From contig RPFO01001502.1 in the NCBI GenBank assembly GCA_009746045.1, forward strand, positions 1-64,000: a DNA stretch of 64,000 nucleotides, written 5' to 3'. Positions 41,993-53,374 of this stretch are shown here, in pieces. Source of the stretch: Mesostigma viride. Taxonomy: Eukaryota > Streptophyta > Mesostigmatophyceae > Mesostigmatales > Mesostigmataceae. Both the position numbers and the translations under genes were made by a program. Each line of letters opens with the position of its first letter. Position 1 is the first letter of the stretch. The notes under the pieces are model-generated. The model was given only the letters and a program-made list of their open reading frames with translations, was not told the DNA's origin and did no database searches.

Positions 41993-44495
41993 GGGCATCC
42001 GGAGTGGTATGACTCATGTGAAACAGGTGGCGAGCCCGCGGCGACCGTGGGAGGTCATCGTAGAGCGGGGCGCCAGGCGCCTCCTCACAGGTGGTATGGA
42101 GCACCCCCATGTCCTCATAGAACCAGTAGTCAGCACGACGGGAGAGGGCGTCGGGCACCACGTTGTCCGCACCCTTCACATACTGGATCTTAAAAGGGGC
42201 AAACTGGGAAAGGTACTCCATCCACCTGGCCTGACGGGGCGTCAGATTTGGCTGCGTCAAGAGGTGGGTCAGGGGCCTATGGTCCGTGTGAATAATCAAA
42301 CGGGCGGGGTCGAGGTCCCCTGTCTCGCTGACTGCAACATCAAACTGCGCGCCCAACAGGTGGTGGCGCCATGTGTGGCAACAGTAGACCACAGCCAACA
42401 GCTCTTGCTGGTGGACCGGATAGTTCCGCTCGGCGGGGATCATTGTGCGGGAGATGTACTCAACCGGTTGCAAGCCCTTGCCTTGGTCCTGCAAGAGGAC
42501 CCCGCCGATAGCCACCTTGCTCGCATCCGTCGCAACCACAAAAGGAAGGGACGGGTCTGGGAGCACGAGCACGGGTGCCGCGGTCAAACTGGCCTTGAGG
42601 GCCTCAAAGGCCTGCTGGCACTGTGCCGACCAGACGAAGGATACGCCCTTCTTGAGGAGAGCGTTGATGGGCGACGCGATCGTGGCAAACCGGGGGATGA
42701 AGCGTCGATAGTATGACGCAATCCCCAGGAAGCTACGCACGCCCTTCACGTCGGTCGGAGCTGGCCACTGTTGGACAGAGGCGATCTTCTCCGGGTCCGT
42801 GGCCACGCCTGCCGCTGAAAGCGTGTGGCCCAGGAACGGGACGCTGCGCCCCGCCCGGACCTTAGCCCTGCGGGCCGAGAGATGCTCGTCCTCCATAATG
42901 CGCAGGACCATATCGACGTCCTCCAGGTGCTCCTCGAAGGTCTTGGAGTACACCAGGATGTCATCCAGATAGGCCAAAGCGCAAGTGCGTTTCCAGGACC
43001 AGGGCGGCTTGTCCCCCTTGCGAGGGTCGCGCAGGTCACTGGATACCTGTGGCAGGTGTGCAGTCCCCATGACGGGCCGCAAGATGTCGTTCATGAGCAT
43101 CTGGAAGCTGGCTGGTGAGTTGCAAAGCCCCATCGCCGCCACACGGAACTGGTAGTGTCCGTATGGCGTATTGAAGGCCGTCTTGTGACAGTCCTCTTCA
43201 GCGATGCGGAGCTGCCAAAACCCATCGGCGCAGTCGATCACCGTGAAGCAGGTGGCGCCCTGTACTCGATTGAAGATGTCATCAATGCGCGGGAGCGGGT
43301 ACTTGGACTTGACAGTGATCGCGTTGAGCTTCCTGTAGTCGGTGACGAGCCGCCACTTGCCCCCAGGCTTGGGCACTAGGAGTACCCCAGCGGAGAAAGG
43401 GCTGTTACTGGGCTCAATCAGACCACGCTCAAGGAGGGCCATCAGGATCTTCTTGAGCTCCATCAGCTCGACTGGCCCCATCCGGTACATCGGGGACGTG
43501 GTGGGCCCGAAGCCTTCCTTGAGGCGGATATGGTGCAGCACAGAACGGGGCGGGGGAAACTGCGGTGTAGACTCGTCGAACAGCTTCTCCCGCTTGGCCA
43601 GGATGGCGTTGTAGCGCGCGATCTCGTCGTCAGTGAAGTCGGTGCCGATCTCCAGCAGCTCCTCAAGCAGGGGCACAGAGTCAAGGCGGTACATGTAGTA
43701 CTCCTTGCCCTTCTGCAGGTTGCGCGCGAGCGTCTTGCTGCTCATCAGCATCTGAGAAGCATGGCGTCGTGGCTTCTCGGGCCCCGCGTCGTGCTGAACG
43801 TTGTGCACCTCGGTGCCGTGCGCCAGATACTCGTGCCGTGGGCACCAGAAGGAGCCATCAGGGAACCAAACCACCCGTCGCTTGACACTGATCGTCACGT
43901 CCTGGGCGTCCTGCCAATCAACGCCCAGGATGATGTCAGCTGCGCCCAGCGGCGCCACTGTGGCTGTTACCTCCACTGGTATGCCCTGGACAACCGCCTT
44001 GAGGTCCACGAGGCCAGGGGACGGGTGCTTGTTACCATCGGCATACCGGACGTTGATGGGCGTCGGGTGCGGTCGAATCGTGTAGCCAGCGCGTCGCACC
44101 AGGGCCTCATGGATAAAAGATGTGGTCGCCCCCGTATCCACCATAAACTTAACATCCAGGATCGTCTTCTCCTTCAGAAACGGGTCAAGTGTGGTGGTAG
44201 GGAGGGCCAGTCCGCCGCTGAAAACTAGCAGTGTTCTGGTGCTTGGTGAGGCAGCGGACGGGGGGGCCTCTGGGGCCTGCCCGCCAGATCTATCTACATG
44301 ATTGGCTGAAACGTGGTCGACCTCGGTCGCCGACACGTCTGCATATGAAGAGAGCGGGGAGACCTCTGGGGCCTGCCCGCCAGTCCTATCTACGTTATTG
44401 ACTGACGCTATCTCCGCGCCCACATCTGGTGCAGGCGTCTGTGCTACCTGGTTGACTAACTCTACTCCTACTTCTACCCCTGTGGGAAGGGGCAC
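41993..44495 (-). pseudogene. pol: Gypsy-1 pol, truncated before integrase
   Basis: The frame begins in a -1 overlap with the gag stop (TAG/GTG at 44497-44493). Aspartic protease: DTGATTSF (residues 120-126) with IILGVDW (~189). RT: KWRLVTDYRKLN (~380), FTVIDCADGFWQLRI (~417), AYLDDILVYS (~508). RNase H: VATDASKVAIGGVLLQD (~653) and YVKGADNVVPDALSRR near residue 780. The protein is close to Gypsy-2 pol up to about residue 835 (LFHM...TTPDALP), after which sequence belongs to the inserted inverted repeat; the open frame itself runs on to 41907. A ~25-residue insertion precedes YLDD, as in Gypsy-2. Without integrase it cannot transpose on its own. Confidence 0.85.
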
Positions 44496-46362
44496 TATGC
44501 GCGAGGATCGCGGGGCCGGGAGGCCGCCTCGTCCGACCTTCCGGTCCCCCCTTCCCCCTCATCCGAGTCGTCGTCGTCGCCGGGGTTGAGCGCCTCATAC
44601 TCGTCACCTCCAGCCTCGGACGCCTGTTGCTGCGCCAGGATCTCATTGAGCTCGCGCACTGTCCGAGAGAACGACGCTGGGAAGCGGGGTGTCTGGAACT
44701 GGTTGGGCTGCGTGCGCGCGTCGCGCAGCTTGGCAGCCCGCGCGCCTGCGTTGCGCGGGCGAGCATCCCGCGCTGCCGGCGCTGGGCGCCTCTCAAAGGC
44801 GGGACCAGAAAACGTGGGGGCCTCCTTGGTGGCCTCCGTCGCCGTGCTGGTGCGCGCCTTGAGGCGCGGACAATCCTTCTTGAGGTGCCCGACCTCGTGA
44901 CACATGAAACAGCGGGCCTTGGACGCATCGATGGCGTGCAGTTGGGCAGCCGGCTGCTCGTCGTCATTGGACTCCTCCCCCTCCGACGGGGCGGGTTCCA
45001 CCTCAGTGAAGTGGACACGGCGTGTCATCGTGGATGAGGCGAACCGGCGGGTGCTGGTGTAGCGCGGCTGCTTGACGACGTCGGCCACCTGTAGAAGGTA
45101 CTGCTGGACAGCGTGGATGTCAAGCTTGTCCCAGGGAACCTCGGCATAGTGCTTCTTAACCTCAGCGAGGAGGTCAGGATGGATGGCCTCCAAAAACCGA
45201 ATCTTGTACTCGGTCCACGTCAGGTCCCCGGTCAGCCGCGCCGCAAAGGAGTCAAAGGTGGTGAGGAACTCCGCCAAGTCAGTGTTGCCTTGACGTAGGC
45301 GGCCGAACTCAAACCGCTCGGTCAGTCGATAGCCGGGAGGGATGAGCTTGCGCCGGATGCGCTCGTGCAGTTCCTCGACCGTCTGCGGGTATGACTGGGC
45401 CGCCACACTCTCAACGTTAAGCATCCCGACCACTGATGGGTCCATACACTTCACCACCACGTAGGGGATCAAAACCTTGGTGGCCAGCTGCCACTCATGG
45501 TGTTCACACCAGACGGTGTACAACTGTTGCCACATACGGGCCCACTCGTCGATCTCACGGGGAGTCATGCCCGCATGGAGCTTGGGCACCGCCTTAAAAT
45601 CTGGCATAGGCGGGGCCTTGACAGGGTCAGGACGCAAGGGGCCGCCCTTGCTGCAGTACGCGGGGCTGGAAAAGGTGAGGGGCTCGTGCCGACGCGCCCG
45701 CATCTCCTGTTGAGAGCCCCGTCCTGCAGGCTGGTCATGCCCACGTAGGGACACAAAGGTGTCCTCCTCACGCTCGGGATCGAGGTCGCCGGATTCTCGG
45801 CGGGGCGCGTAGTCAGCGGACACCCACTGTGACGCAAAGGGGGCTGACTCACGCCGAACGCGAACGGACGTGGGATGCTCATAACCGGGGTCGTCCAGGG
45901 GCAGCCGACTGAAATTGGCGTTGGTGGGCGCGCTCCTTGTGGGGAGGGAGGTGGGTACCGTGGGGAAGGGGCCCGGGGGATCGTAGTCCGCGTCCTCAGG
46001 ATCGGTCTGCACGTGCGCCGACCCTAACGCCCGTGGCGGGGGTCGCGACCAGCTCTCGTTCGCTCCAAAGGAGACCCGACGGGGATCCCTTCCATGACCC
46101 AGCCCCGACCCGCCGCGGCCACGCCCTGCCCAAGGGTGAGTCAGGCGCGGGCGGCCTACCCCCAATTGGGAGGATTGCACGAACTCAGCCGGAGGGGCAA
46201 ACGGCGAACTAGCTACCGGGCTAGCCGCGACCTCTATCTCCTCATCAGCCTCCTGCACGACTTCCACATAGGGTGGTCGCTGCGTAGGAGGTACCCTGTC
46301 CCAGTTACCCATATGCTGGGTCAATACCGGTCGCGATTGCTGCTGCGTCTGCTGTTGCTGTC

Positions 46363-46393
<31 letters not shown>

Positions 46394-46735
46394 CATCTGT
46401 CGCGACGGCGGAGACTGCTGAGACTGAGGCTGTCGCTGCGGCGACTGCTGAGACAATTGTTGTCGCTGCGGCGACTGCTGTTGCTGATCAAACCCTAAGG
46501 CAGCTTGTTCTAGCTGCGACTCCAGGGTCGCCTGCCGTTCTGCGGTATCCCTAGCGGCTGCATCGGATCTCCGGGAGCCTCTGGAGCTCCTACTGGACTT
46601 GCTAGATCTTCTGGAACCGTGACTGGACGTGCTGGATACTTCCTGCCCTGCTCTATTGTCCTCTGGGGACGATCTAATGTTCTGGCCCTCTGGGGGCGAC
46701 GTGTTACCACCACCTTGCTTTTTCTTCTTGGGCAT
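44495..46735 (-). CDS. gag: Gypsy-1 gag
   Basis: 746 codons from ATG 46735. The N-terminus is basic (MPKKKKQGGG) then Ser/Arg-rich, with a Gln-rich run (~100-135). The capsid region (~residues 380-560) has the Retrotrans_gag pattern: EIDEWARMWQQLYTVWCEHH, ERFEFGRLRQGNTDLAEFL and FLEAIHPDLLAEV, matching Gypsy-2 gag in order. A CCHC zinc knuckle (CFMCHEVGHLKKDC) lies near residue 635. An acidic tail (DDDDSDEGEGG) precedes the stop. It is intact, so it could still supply capsid protein. Confidence 0.85.
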
Positions 46736-46928
46736 TCTGGGCCCTCGTACCGTACCAGCACCTTACACAGTACCTTACACAGTACCTCCCCAAACACAGG
46801 CAGGCAAGAGAGAAAAGAGCAGAAGCCACAACTAATGCTTCTAATAGTACTAATATTATCGACTAACTATGGTATCTAAGCTAATAGCAGGCTCACTCTA
46901 TACTAGTATCTAGAAGCGGTAGTAATGC

Positions 46929-47282
46929 TTATGCCCTAGCGGCTGGGCCCAGGTGAAGCTGCTCCAGTGCATGCAACACATCCTGTGCAGGTAACTGGGT
47001 GCCACGCCTAGTCTGGTGCAGCCCTTCTGGGAGGGGCATATTATCCCTAATAAACTGATCTGCCTCAGCTAATGTATTAAATCCCTGCCATCTAGCTAAC
47101 GACGCTGGGTGTAAGACCTTATCCTTAATATGATTGCTACACGCAGCCCAACTATAGAAAATGCCTGGTTGGCCTGTGGCCCCGTCATGTGCTACTGCGT
47201 AGTATAGGTATTGGGATCTACCTCCTTGATTAATACGCCTATATCCTCCTTCATTATTACGTCTGCTGCGGGAGGTTCCCAT
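46929..47282 (-). CDS. RNase H1 N-terminal / viroplasmin-like protein, Gypsy-1 leader ORF
   Basis: 117 codons from ATG 47282, located between the LTR and gag on the same strand, about 190 bases upstream of the gag ATG. After a basic start (MGTSRSRRNNEGGYRR), residues ~24-85 fit the RNase H1-N hybrid-binding fold: YLYYAVAHD, GIFYSWAACSNHI, ARWQGFNTLAEADQFI. The C-terminus ends with an amphipathic helix (DVLHALEQLHL). No catalytic RNase H residues. The Gypsy-3 leader has a counterpart at 11245-11640 in the same position relative to gag. Binding of RNA:DNA hybrid or double-stranded RNA is inferred from the family. Confidence 0.65.
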   Translation of the reverse strand: MGTSRSRRNNEGGYRRINQGGRSQYLYYAVAHDGATGQPGIFYSWAACSNHIKDKVLHPASLARWQGFNTLAEADQFIRDNMPLPEGLHQTRRGTQLPAQDVLHALEQLHLGPAARA

Positions 47283-47911
47283 GAACTACCGATTAGGTAT
47301 AAAGCAATATCACACGGTGTTCAAGCATGCAATGCAGGAAGGGGAAAGAAAGGGAGGAAAGCCCACCCAGGATACCTCTACGTGCAGGTGACGTGCTCAC
47401 AGCGAGAGAGAAGCACAAGGCAGAAACAAAACGTTCACAAACAATACGAAGAACGTTGAGGTACAGCCACCGGCAACACAGTAAGGCAACGGCCAGCCGG
47501 TGACTACCCTCGAGCCGTAGGCAGCGTTGCCCTCTGGGGGTCCGCCCACGGCTCACGAACGTTGGCCTCTGGGGCAACGTGGGTACCAACAGTCACGAAC
47601 ATGAAATCGGACACGACATAAAACATATACCCCGTTGCTACGCGCGTGGGTAAGACAGGGGGGGGAGCAAGAGGGAAATCAGGGAAATCTTACCACTTGC
47701 ATGGACGTCTAGCGTCCTTAGACACCCCTCAACGGGTTAAGAGGTCTTGGATGGCGTTCCGGCTGTGGCTATAGCTGTCCTGAGCGTCACCGGGATCTGG
47801 CAACCGCCTTTGCTGGGCGGGATGAACCCTGTCGGCTCTGGGCCTTTGCTAAGCTAAATCCGGCTCTGGGCCGCCATGTTAAACCACCCTAACCTAACCT
47901 CCGATAACCAG
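47283..47911 (-). other. Gypsy-1 5' leader with possible primer-binding site
   Basis: No ORF of note. Directly inside the LTR the minus strand reads C then TGGTTATCGGAGG (about 47898-47910), the TGG-type start expected of a tRNA primer-binding site; I cannot say which tRNA. Confidence 0.4.
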
Positions 47912-48598
47912 TGTAACGAACCCATCTGGGTCGTGCGAAAGATCCTATTGTTAAGGTAGGTTATTCCCGGTTTCTTGGCTAACCACGACCACTCTCTGGG
48001 AGTGGGATTAACGGAACAGGCGTGGCTTTAGGCCTGTTACGGCTCGCGTTGATTAATATTGCATTAATCTACACAATCCACATTTAGGATGGAGCTACCA
48101 AATGCAGTTGGAATTATGCCCCAGGTTCAGACAGGTGAAAACACACACTTTATTCCGAACCAAGAGGACGAGACTCTCGTCCTCGGACCAATTTCACCTA
48201 GGTCTGCCACCAGGCTGGCAAGGGGCGCCGACATGGCGCCGGCCTTCCAGAGAATTCCGAAACATGCAGTCCACACAAGATCCTCGGGTCGACATCGACC
48301 CTCGCCAGGCTACAGAATCCACGCATGGGTACAATATCTCAACCAGCTATAAAGTACGCAGCGCGGCGCGACTGCACCGGCCTACTAGCTCTAGAAGATC
48401 TCGTACATCAACCTAGGCCCAAAATAACCGGTCCGAATCACACAAACTATCATAGTTCCATACAAAAGTCCTGACCAAGGGACAATTCCCAAATTAAGTC
48501 CCGAAATGAGTCCCAAAGTCCTACGGACTTATGACAACAAGCCAAAATACATAATTTATTCCATTGTTGCGCCCGTTCCAAGGGTCGGGTTCGCAACA
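47912..48598 (-). repeat. 5' LTR of Gypsy-1
   Basis: 687 bp. On the minus strand it starts TGTTGCGAACCC and ends GGGTTCGTTACA, an imperfect inverted repeat with TG...CA ends. It abuts Copia-3 coding sequence at 48599. The 3' LTR is absent, so divergence cannot be measured. Confidence 0.7.
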
Positions 48599-49794
48599 CA
48601 TCTACTTGGGCAAGCGGAACGCGGGCAAGGACTACGGGATGTGGTGCGGTGACTTTCAGCGGGCATTCCTACACAGCGACGCTGGGGTCGCGCAGCAAAC
48701 ATGGCAAGGCACCCGCTATGTGGTGAAGGTCCCGGTGGTCTGGCAGGATGGCACCATTGGCAGCGAGTATATCGAGCTGTTGACAGGGGTGGAGGGGCTG
48801 CAGAGCTCTCCCATCATCTTCCGCATTTCCGCGGAGGAGGTCTTGCAGAGCTTAGGGGCCACGTACCATCGCGCGGATCCTAACTTCTTTGTGGTCCCCA
48901 CCGGCGTCCCTGGCGAGCCAGCCCTCTTCGTGTGGCATGGCGATGACTTCAAGCTGGTGGCACCTCGCACCTTTGCTACCCAGTTTCTTGCTGCAGTGGC
49001 GGCTAAGTTTCCCCTGGGCAGGGCGGTGGATCATGAGGAGGGTAAACCCGTGGTGTTTTGCGGCGTGCAGTCTACATTGCAGCGGGATTCGCGTTCTGGC
49101 GAATGGGTCATGCACATGCAGGATAGCCGCAACTATGTGGTTGACCTGCTGGCCGACCTCCCGTCCCCGCTGTTGGCAACCCATGGGCCCTCGGTTAAGG
49201 GCAAGCTCGGGTGGTTGGCGGACACGGTGGCACCTGATCTGGCGGTGCTCGCTCGCCTGCCCGATGATGTGCTGGAAGGACTAGGGTCCATTCATGTTCG
49301 GCGGCAGCTGGCCATGACGCCCGGCATTGTGCTTCGTGGGCTCGATTGCTCACAGCCGGTGCACCTCGAGATAGTGACGGATGCTAATCTAGAGACGCGC
49401 ACAGTCAGCCAAGTGCGGGCCCGCATGGGGGCACTGTTCTTTATTAGCAATGAGGGACAGCCTGGCATGTTGTTAGATTGGTACTCGCGCTTGCACAGCC
49501 GCATTGCCACTAGCCCCAACACGGCTGAATGCCGGGGCATTGTTTCAGCTATCTCACATGGCATGTGGCTGCGGTACTTGCTGGGTTGGGTATTTGGCTC
49601 GTGTGGGTTCACTCTTCACTGGACTAGCACGGTGCACACTGACTCACAAAGTTGTTTGGCCTTCCTTGACAATCCCTATGCGCGGTCACAGGACGTTGAT
49701 TACCTCGTACTCGCTGAGGCGGCCTCCTGCGTCACGCGTCTCCAGCACATCGCGGATGAACTCAATCCCGCGGATGCACTCACCAAGGAGGCGC
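48599..49794 (+). pseudogene. pol: Copia-3 pol fragment: RT and RNase H
   Basis: An open frame beginning inside RT and closely parallel to Copia-1: GKRNAGKDYGMWCGDFQRAF (RT motif A region), VEGLQSSPIIFRISAEEV, FVWHGDDFKL (active site) and an RNase H with SPNTAECRGIVSA, TDSQSCLAFL and NPADALTKEA. It is cut on the left by the Gypsy-1 LTR and on the right by Copia-2 at codon 49794. Removing Copia-2 restores the frame to a TGA at 56453-56455. GC-richer codon use than Copia-1 or Copia-2. Confidence 0.8.
49790..49794. repeat. Target-site duplication of Copia-2, left copy
   Basis: GGCGC before the 5' LTR; the same five bases follow the 3' LTR at 56392-56396. Confidence 0.85.
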
Positions 49795-50277
49795 AGTTAG
49801 TCTCCATGCTCTGCTGTAGACTAAGTCTCAAAGGCATTGTGAATACAACGTATGAATAAGCCTTGTAAACCTACGTTGGTATGTGAATATAAATACCTCG
49901 TGGGCTATGCAGATAGGAATGCTAGTCGAGTCGCATACGTTTCCCTAGATAGGTACTTTGGGTACTGGGGTACGTGACAGATGTCAGTACCCAGTATACG
50001 TAGTGTCCTGTCATTGGACGGTACTAGAGTATCCTAGATAGGGACCGTACTGCAGCGTGCATTGATCTGTGATCACACGATGCAGTGACTAGACTGCGAC
50101 CTGTCATCGTGCGGCCTCGGGCCAACGGTCTGCACCCAACGGTCACTGGCGGCGCAGCCAGTGAGAGGAACGTTGATAAAGGGTAAACCTATTTTCTAAT
50201 GAACCAAGCAATTCATTGCTCTCAGCACACAGTGTTCTCAAGCAATATACCACGTCGTTCATTCTCATATTCTAACT
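49795..50277 (+). repeat. 5' LTR of Copia-2, with TATA box
   Basis: Starts AGTTAGTCTCC, ends ATTCTAACT. A TATAAATA box at 49888-49895 is a plausible promoter. TGTAA at about 49864-49868 could be a green-algal-type polyadenylation signal (inference). The sequence after the LTR (TGAATTTTATAAAC) does not start TGG. Confidence 0.85.
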
Positions 50278-51310
50278 TGAATTTTATAAACGCTCTTCAG
50301 CAACATCAAACTCAACAACGGTTCAAACCGGCACTGGAAAAAAAAAAAGAAAAGAAAAGAAAAAAAGAGAAAAAGAAACTATATCTTGGGGACGACGATG
50401 ATGATCAGCGTCGTCCGCCAGACAACAGGGCACCGGCTGATGTCGGTGCGCCTGCATGCAATAACAACAAAACAAAAAGAAGACAAAGAAAAAGAAAACA
50501 AAAGAACAACCATGACAATACCAGCCAGGTGGAGGGTCCGGCTGCCGCGAGGCAGTCCGAACAACCCCCCTCCCCTGTGCGCCAGCCGGTGGCGGAGCCG
50601 GTTCCCCTACGGGGCACCGACCAACCCTCTTCCCCGGCGGCTGCGACAGCAGCACCCACTGCTGGAGCAGCCATGGCGGCGGCAATGCGGCAGGAAAACA
50701 ACCCCCCAGGAGGCACCGGCCCCGCGCCGGCCCCTGGGGCTTCCAGCGTAAGCAAGTCCGTTGCTTTCTTTCCTCATGCATGCTCTGATATAATGCTCAA
50801 GAGCGGTGGCTATCTTTTCAACATATCATAACCAAACAGAAAGCTATCGCTGCAGCATGAGGAGCATAGAAACGCTCCAGCTGTTATGTGATAAAAGCAC
50901 TCCTGGCCTATCCCCATCGCCGGCGGTGGGCGGCCTGGGCTGGACGGCATATGCAAACGAGACAAGTATCTCCGTCCACCCCAACGTGACTTATCTGAAT
51001 GAATGTCATGTCTTTTGAACGCAGATCTCCCCATTTTATTTGGGATGAGTGTAAGGGTATTGTTGCTTTCTTGGCAGCACAGCCTCTACCCTCTAGGGAG
51101 ACTGTTGATCCTCTCTATGTCAGGGCTGAGGGCCCTTAATCAAACCCACTGCTGTCAACTCCCTAAACATGGAGCTTGCCCAGCCGCCGCACATAATCAA
51201 TAACGCATGCAGTAGTGGCAGAAGCCATTACCAAACGTCGCATGTACTTGCGGGTAAAGACATGGCTGGTGCTAACGCTCAAGCAGCACCGGGAGGCAAT
51301 AACAAGAAAC
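50278..51310 (+). pseudogene. gag: Copia-2 gag N-terminal region, decayed
   Basis: A frame open from the LTR to 50831 encodes ALQQHQTQQRFKPALEKKKE, a Lys-rich run, acidic DDDDD, then Pro/Ala-rich sequence, and stops. Composition recalls the Copia-1 gag start. From 50832 to about 51310 no convincing coding sequence is visible. Confidence 0.4.
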
Positions 51311-51317
51311 ACTAACA

Positions 51318-51690
51318 GAAAACAAACAAACAAACAAAACTGTTACCAAACCATGGTTGGTGTTGAGGCAGCACAGATGCTGTCCTCTCATTACAAGCAA
51401 ACAAACGAAACTGTTACCAAACCATGGTTGGTGTTGAGGCAGCACAGATGCTGTCCTCTCACTGCAAGCAAACAAACGAAACTGTTACCAAACCATGGTT
51501 GGTGTTGAGGCAGCACAGATGCTGTCCTCTCACTGCAAACAAACAAACGAAACTGTTACCAAACCATGGTTGGTGTTGAGGCAGCACAGCTTCTGTCCTC
51601 TCATTACAAGCAAACAAACGAAAATGCTACCAAACCATGGTGGGTTTTGAGGCAGCAAAGATACTGTCCTCTCAATCAATACAATGAACA
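51318..51690. repeat. 71-bp tandem repeat, five copies, inside Copia-2
   Basis: CCATGGTTGGTGTTGAGGCA (or near variants) starts at 51351, 51422, 51493, 51564 and 51635, spacing 71 each. Units include CAGCACAGATGCTGTCCTCT and AACAAACGAAACTGTTACC. A related segment (GAGGCAGCAACCTTACTGTC) occurs at about 52092, so the unit may derive from the gag region. 71 is not a multiple of 3, so it is not a protein repeat. Confidence 0.9.
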
Positions 51691-51699
51691 AACAAGAAA

Positions 51700-51786
51700 A
51701 GCTGCGATTAATTAATTAACAATAACAATACCAACAACAGGCCCTCACAGGGCAATAACAACAACAACAACCGGCCCCAACAGGGC

Positions 51787-51825
<39 letters not shown>

Positions 51826-52340
51826 AGGCAACCTGGCAACCCTGGAAGGGTCAGGTGCCTGAGGTGCTTCCAGACGGGGCACAGCCGCAACCAGTGCAAC
51901 CACAACCCTACACTGGTCAACAATGTGGATCTCTGCCCAGGCTGCCACTACACGAGGCACAACCTGGCCAGCTCCAGGCAGCCGTTGCAACAGGCCTCGC
52001 TACCCAAATCAATGTGAGTTCTCTCACCTTGCTTACTCTGAGGATGATGATCTCATTACCATTGGGGATGGCAGCCAGGGCATAATTGATTTTGAGGCAG
52101 CAACCTTACTGTCCTCCCAACACCCTGTACTGGAACCTTACATAAAAGCACTAACCCCCACTGTTGACAACTCCATTGATATCAAGGAGCTTGCTCACCA
52201 GCTGCTGCCTAGCCATGGGTCATGAAACAGTGGCTGAGGAACTAGCCAGACGGCTGGGGGTAGTAGCATGGGAAAACCACTCAGGAATGCAGTAAAACTG
52301 GCTAGACAACACTGTCAAGAATGTCAGTTTAACAGCCCCA
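51700..52340 (+). pseudogene. gag: Copia-2 gag C-terminus and start of integrase, frameshifted
   Basis: CAA/AAC runs (51715-51830) encode Gln/Asn-rich sequence. A CCHC knuckle (CLRCFQTGHSRNQC) lies at 51856-51897, followed by CPGCHYTRH, the same two-motif arrangement as Copia-1 (4129-4236). Integrase HHCC finger remnants (MGHETVAEELARRLG, then QHCQECQ) occur near 52212-52330 with a frame break. Confidence 0.6.
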
Positions 52341-52383
52341 AACCTAAAAAATGGCATACTGCAACTCCTTCCACCACTAGGGC

Positions 52384-53367
52384 ATGATAGTGGGGGATGT
52401 GATGCACATCAACAAAGATGTCCAACCCTACCTGATCCTAAAAGACTCATGGTCCAGGTTCACAGTAATGGAACCCCTACCTGGCATGTCTGCAGGGCAG
52501 CTACGTGTTGCACTCATGATTGCTTTACCCAGATTCTACCCAGTTGACAGAATTTTGCTTGATCAACAATTTTCTTGTCTGACTGACCTGGAAGGGTGTG
52601 AAGCAATAGAGATTGCTGGGCTGGAAGATCATGAGGGTCAGGGGGTCATTGAAAGAACCATCAGATCTGTCAAAACCCTACTAGCCAAAAATCCTTCCAA
52701 GGATGCTACTTCAGGGGTCTATTGTGACAGGGCACTCTGGTGTCATGAAATGTGCACAACCCTAAACATGAGACCTGTCTTGCATGCCAAGTGGGGTGAA
52801 GTAATCCCAGCAGGCCTGCAGGCAGGTGTATATCCCCCAGAGGTGATAGCACTGTACAACACTGCACGTGCACAAACCTCAGCAAAACTGGCAGAAAAAG
52901 ATAAAACCCATTCCAGGCCAGTATTCCAAAAAGGTGATCAAGTTCTCTATTACAAGGAAAACAGCTTTGGTAAGGTTGGAACTTGGCTAGGTCCAGTTAC
53001 CATCCGTGGATTTACCAAAAACAGCAAGACCGTGGAGGTCAAGCACAATATCAATGGGAAGCGTCACAGGGTGAGCTGTCATAGAATTAAGAAGTATTAT
53101 TCTCCCATGGCAGACGTGCCTGGGGAAGAGTCTTTAAGCATGGACTCACTACTTCTATCTGGCAACTCCAGCATGCCCAGCAGTAGCTCTGAGCCACCAA
53201 TTACTGCTGTTGACAGCACCACAGCACCCTCTGTGAACCCTTCCACCCTCAGTGAAGCCAGGCCCACTTCACAACCTGGGGATTGCTTAACCAGGCACGA
53301 GGTAGCTGGGTTGGAAGCATTAGCTCAGCCCCAAGGCACCAACCTGTCTGCCAACCTCCCGCTCTGA
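52384..53367 (+). pseudogene. pol: Copia-2 integrase core segment
   Basis: 327 codons. Catalytic residues by position: GDVMHI (D), LDQQFSCL (D), GQGVIERTIRSV (E). C-terminal module WLGPVTIRGF, as in Copia-1. Ends in a Ser/Pro-rich linker and a stop, after which the protease-like segment starts in another frame (53375). One frameshift separates them. Confidence 0.8.
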
Positions 53368-53374
53368 GGTCAAA

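Larger units (their letters stand above)
41993..48598 (-). mobile_element. Gypsy-1, 3'-truncated Gypsy-type LTR retrotransposon
   Basis: On the minus strand: 5' LTR (48598-47912), leader with a small ORF, gag, and pol running into the inverted repeat at 41992. Pol has protease, RT and RNase H, but the integrase and 3' LTR are missing. It interrupts the RT frame of Copia-3 at 48599. The lost part should lie to the left, where the TIR segment and the satellite now sit, so a deletion or rearrangement took place. Confidence 0.8.

Noticed and set aside
42009-44228. Plus-strand frames of 230 codons opposite Gypsy-1 pol
   Set aside because: Antisense to clear protease, RT and RNase H; no independent motif.
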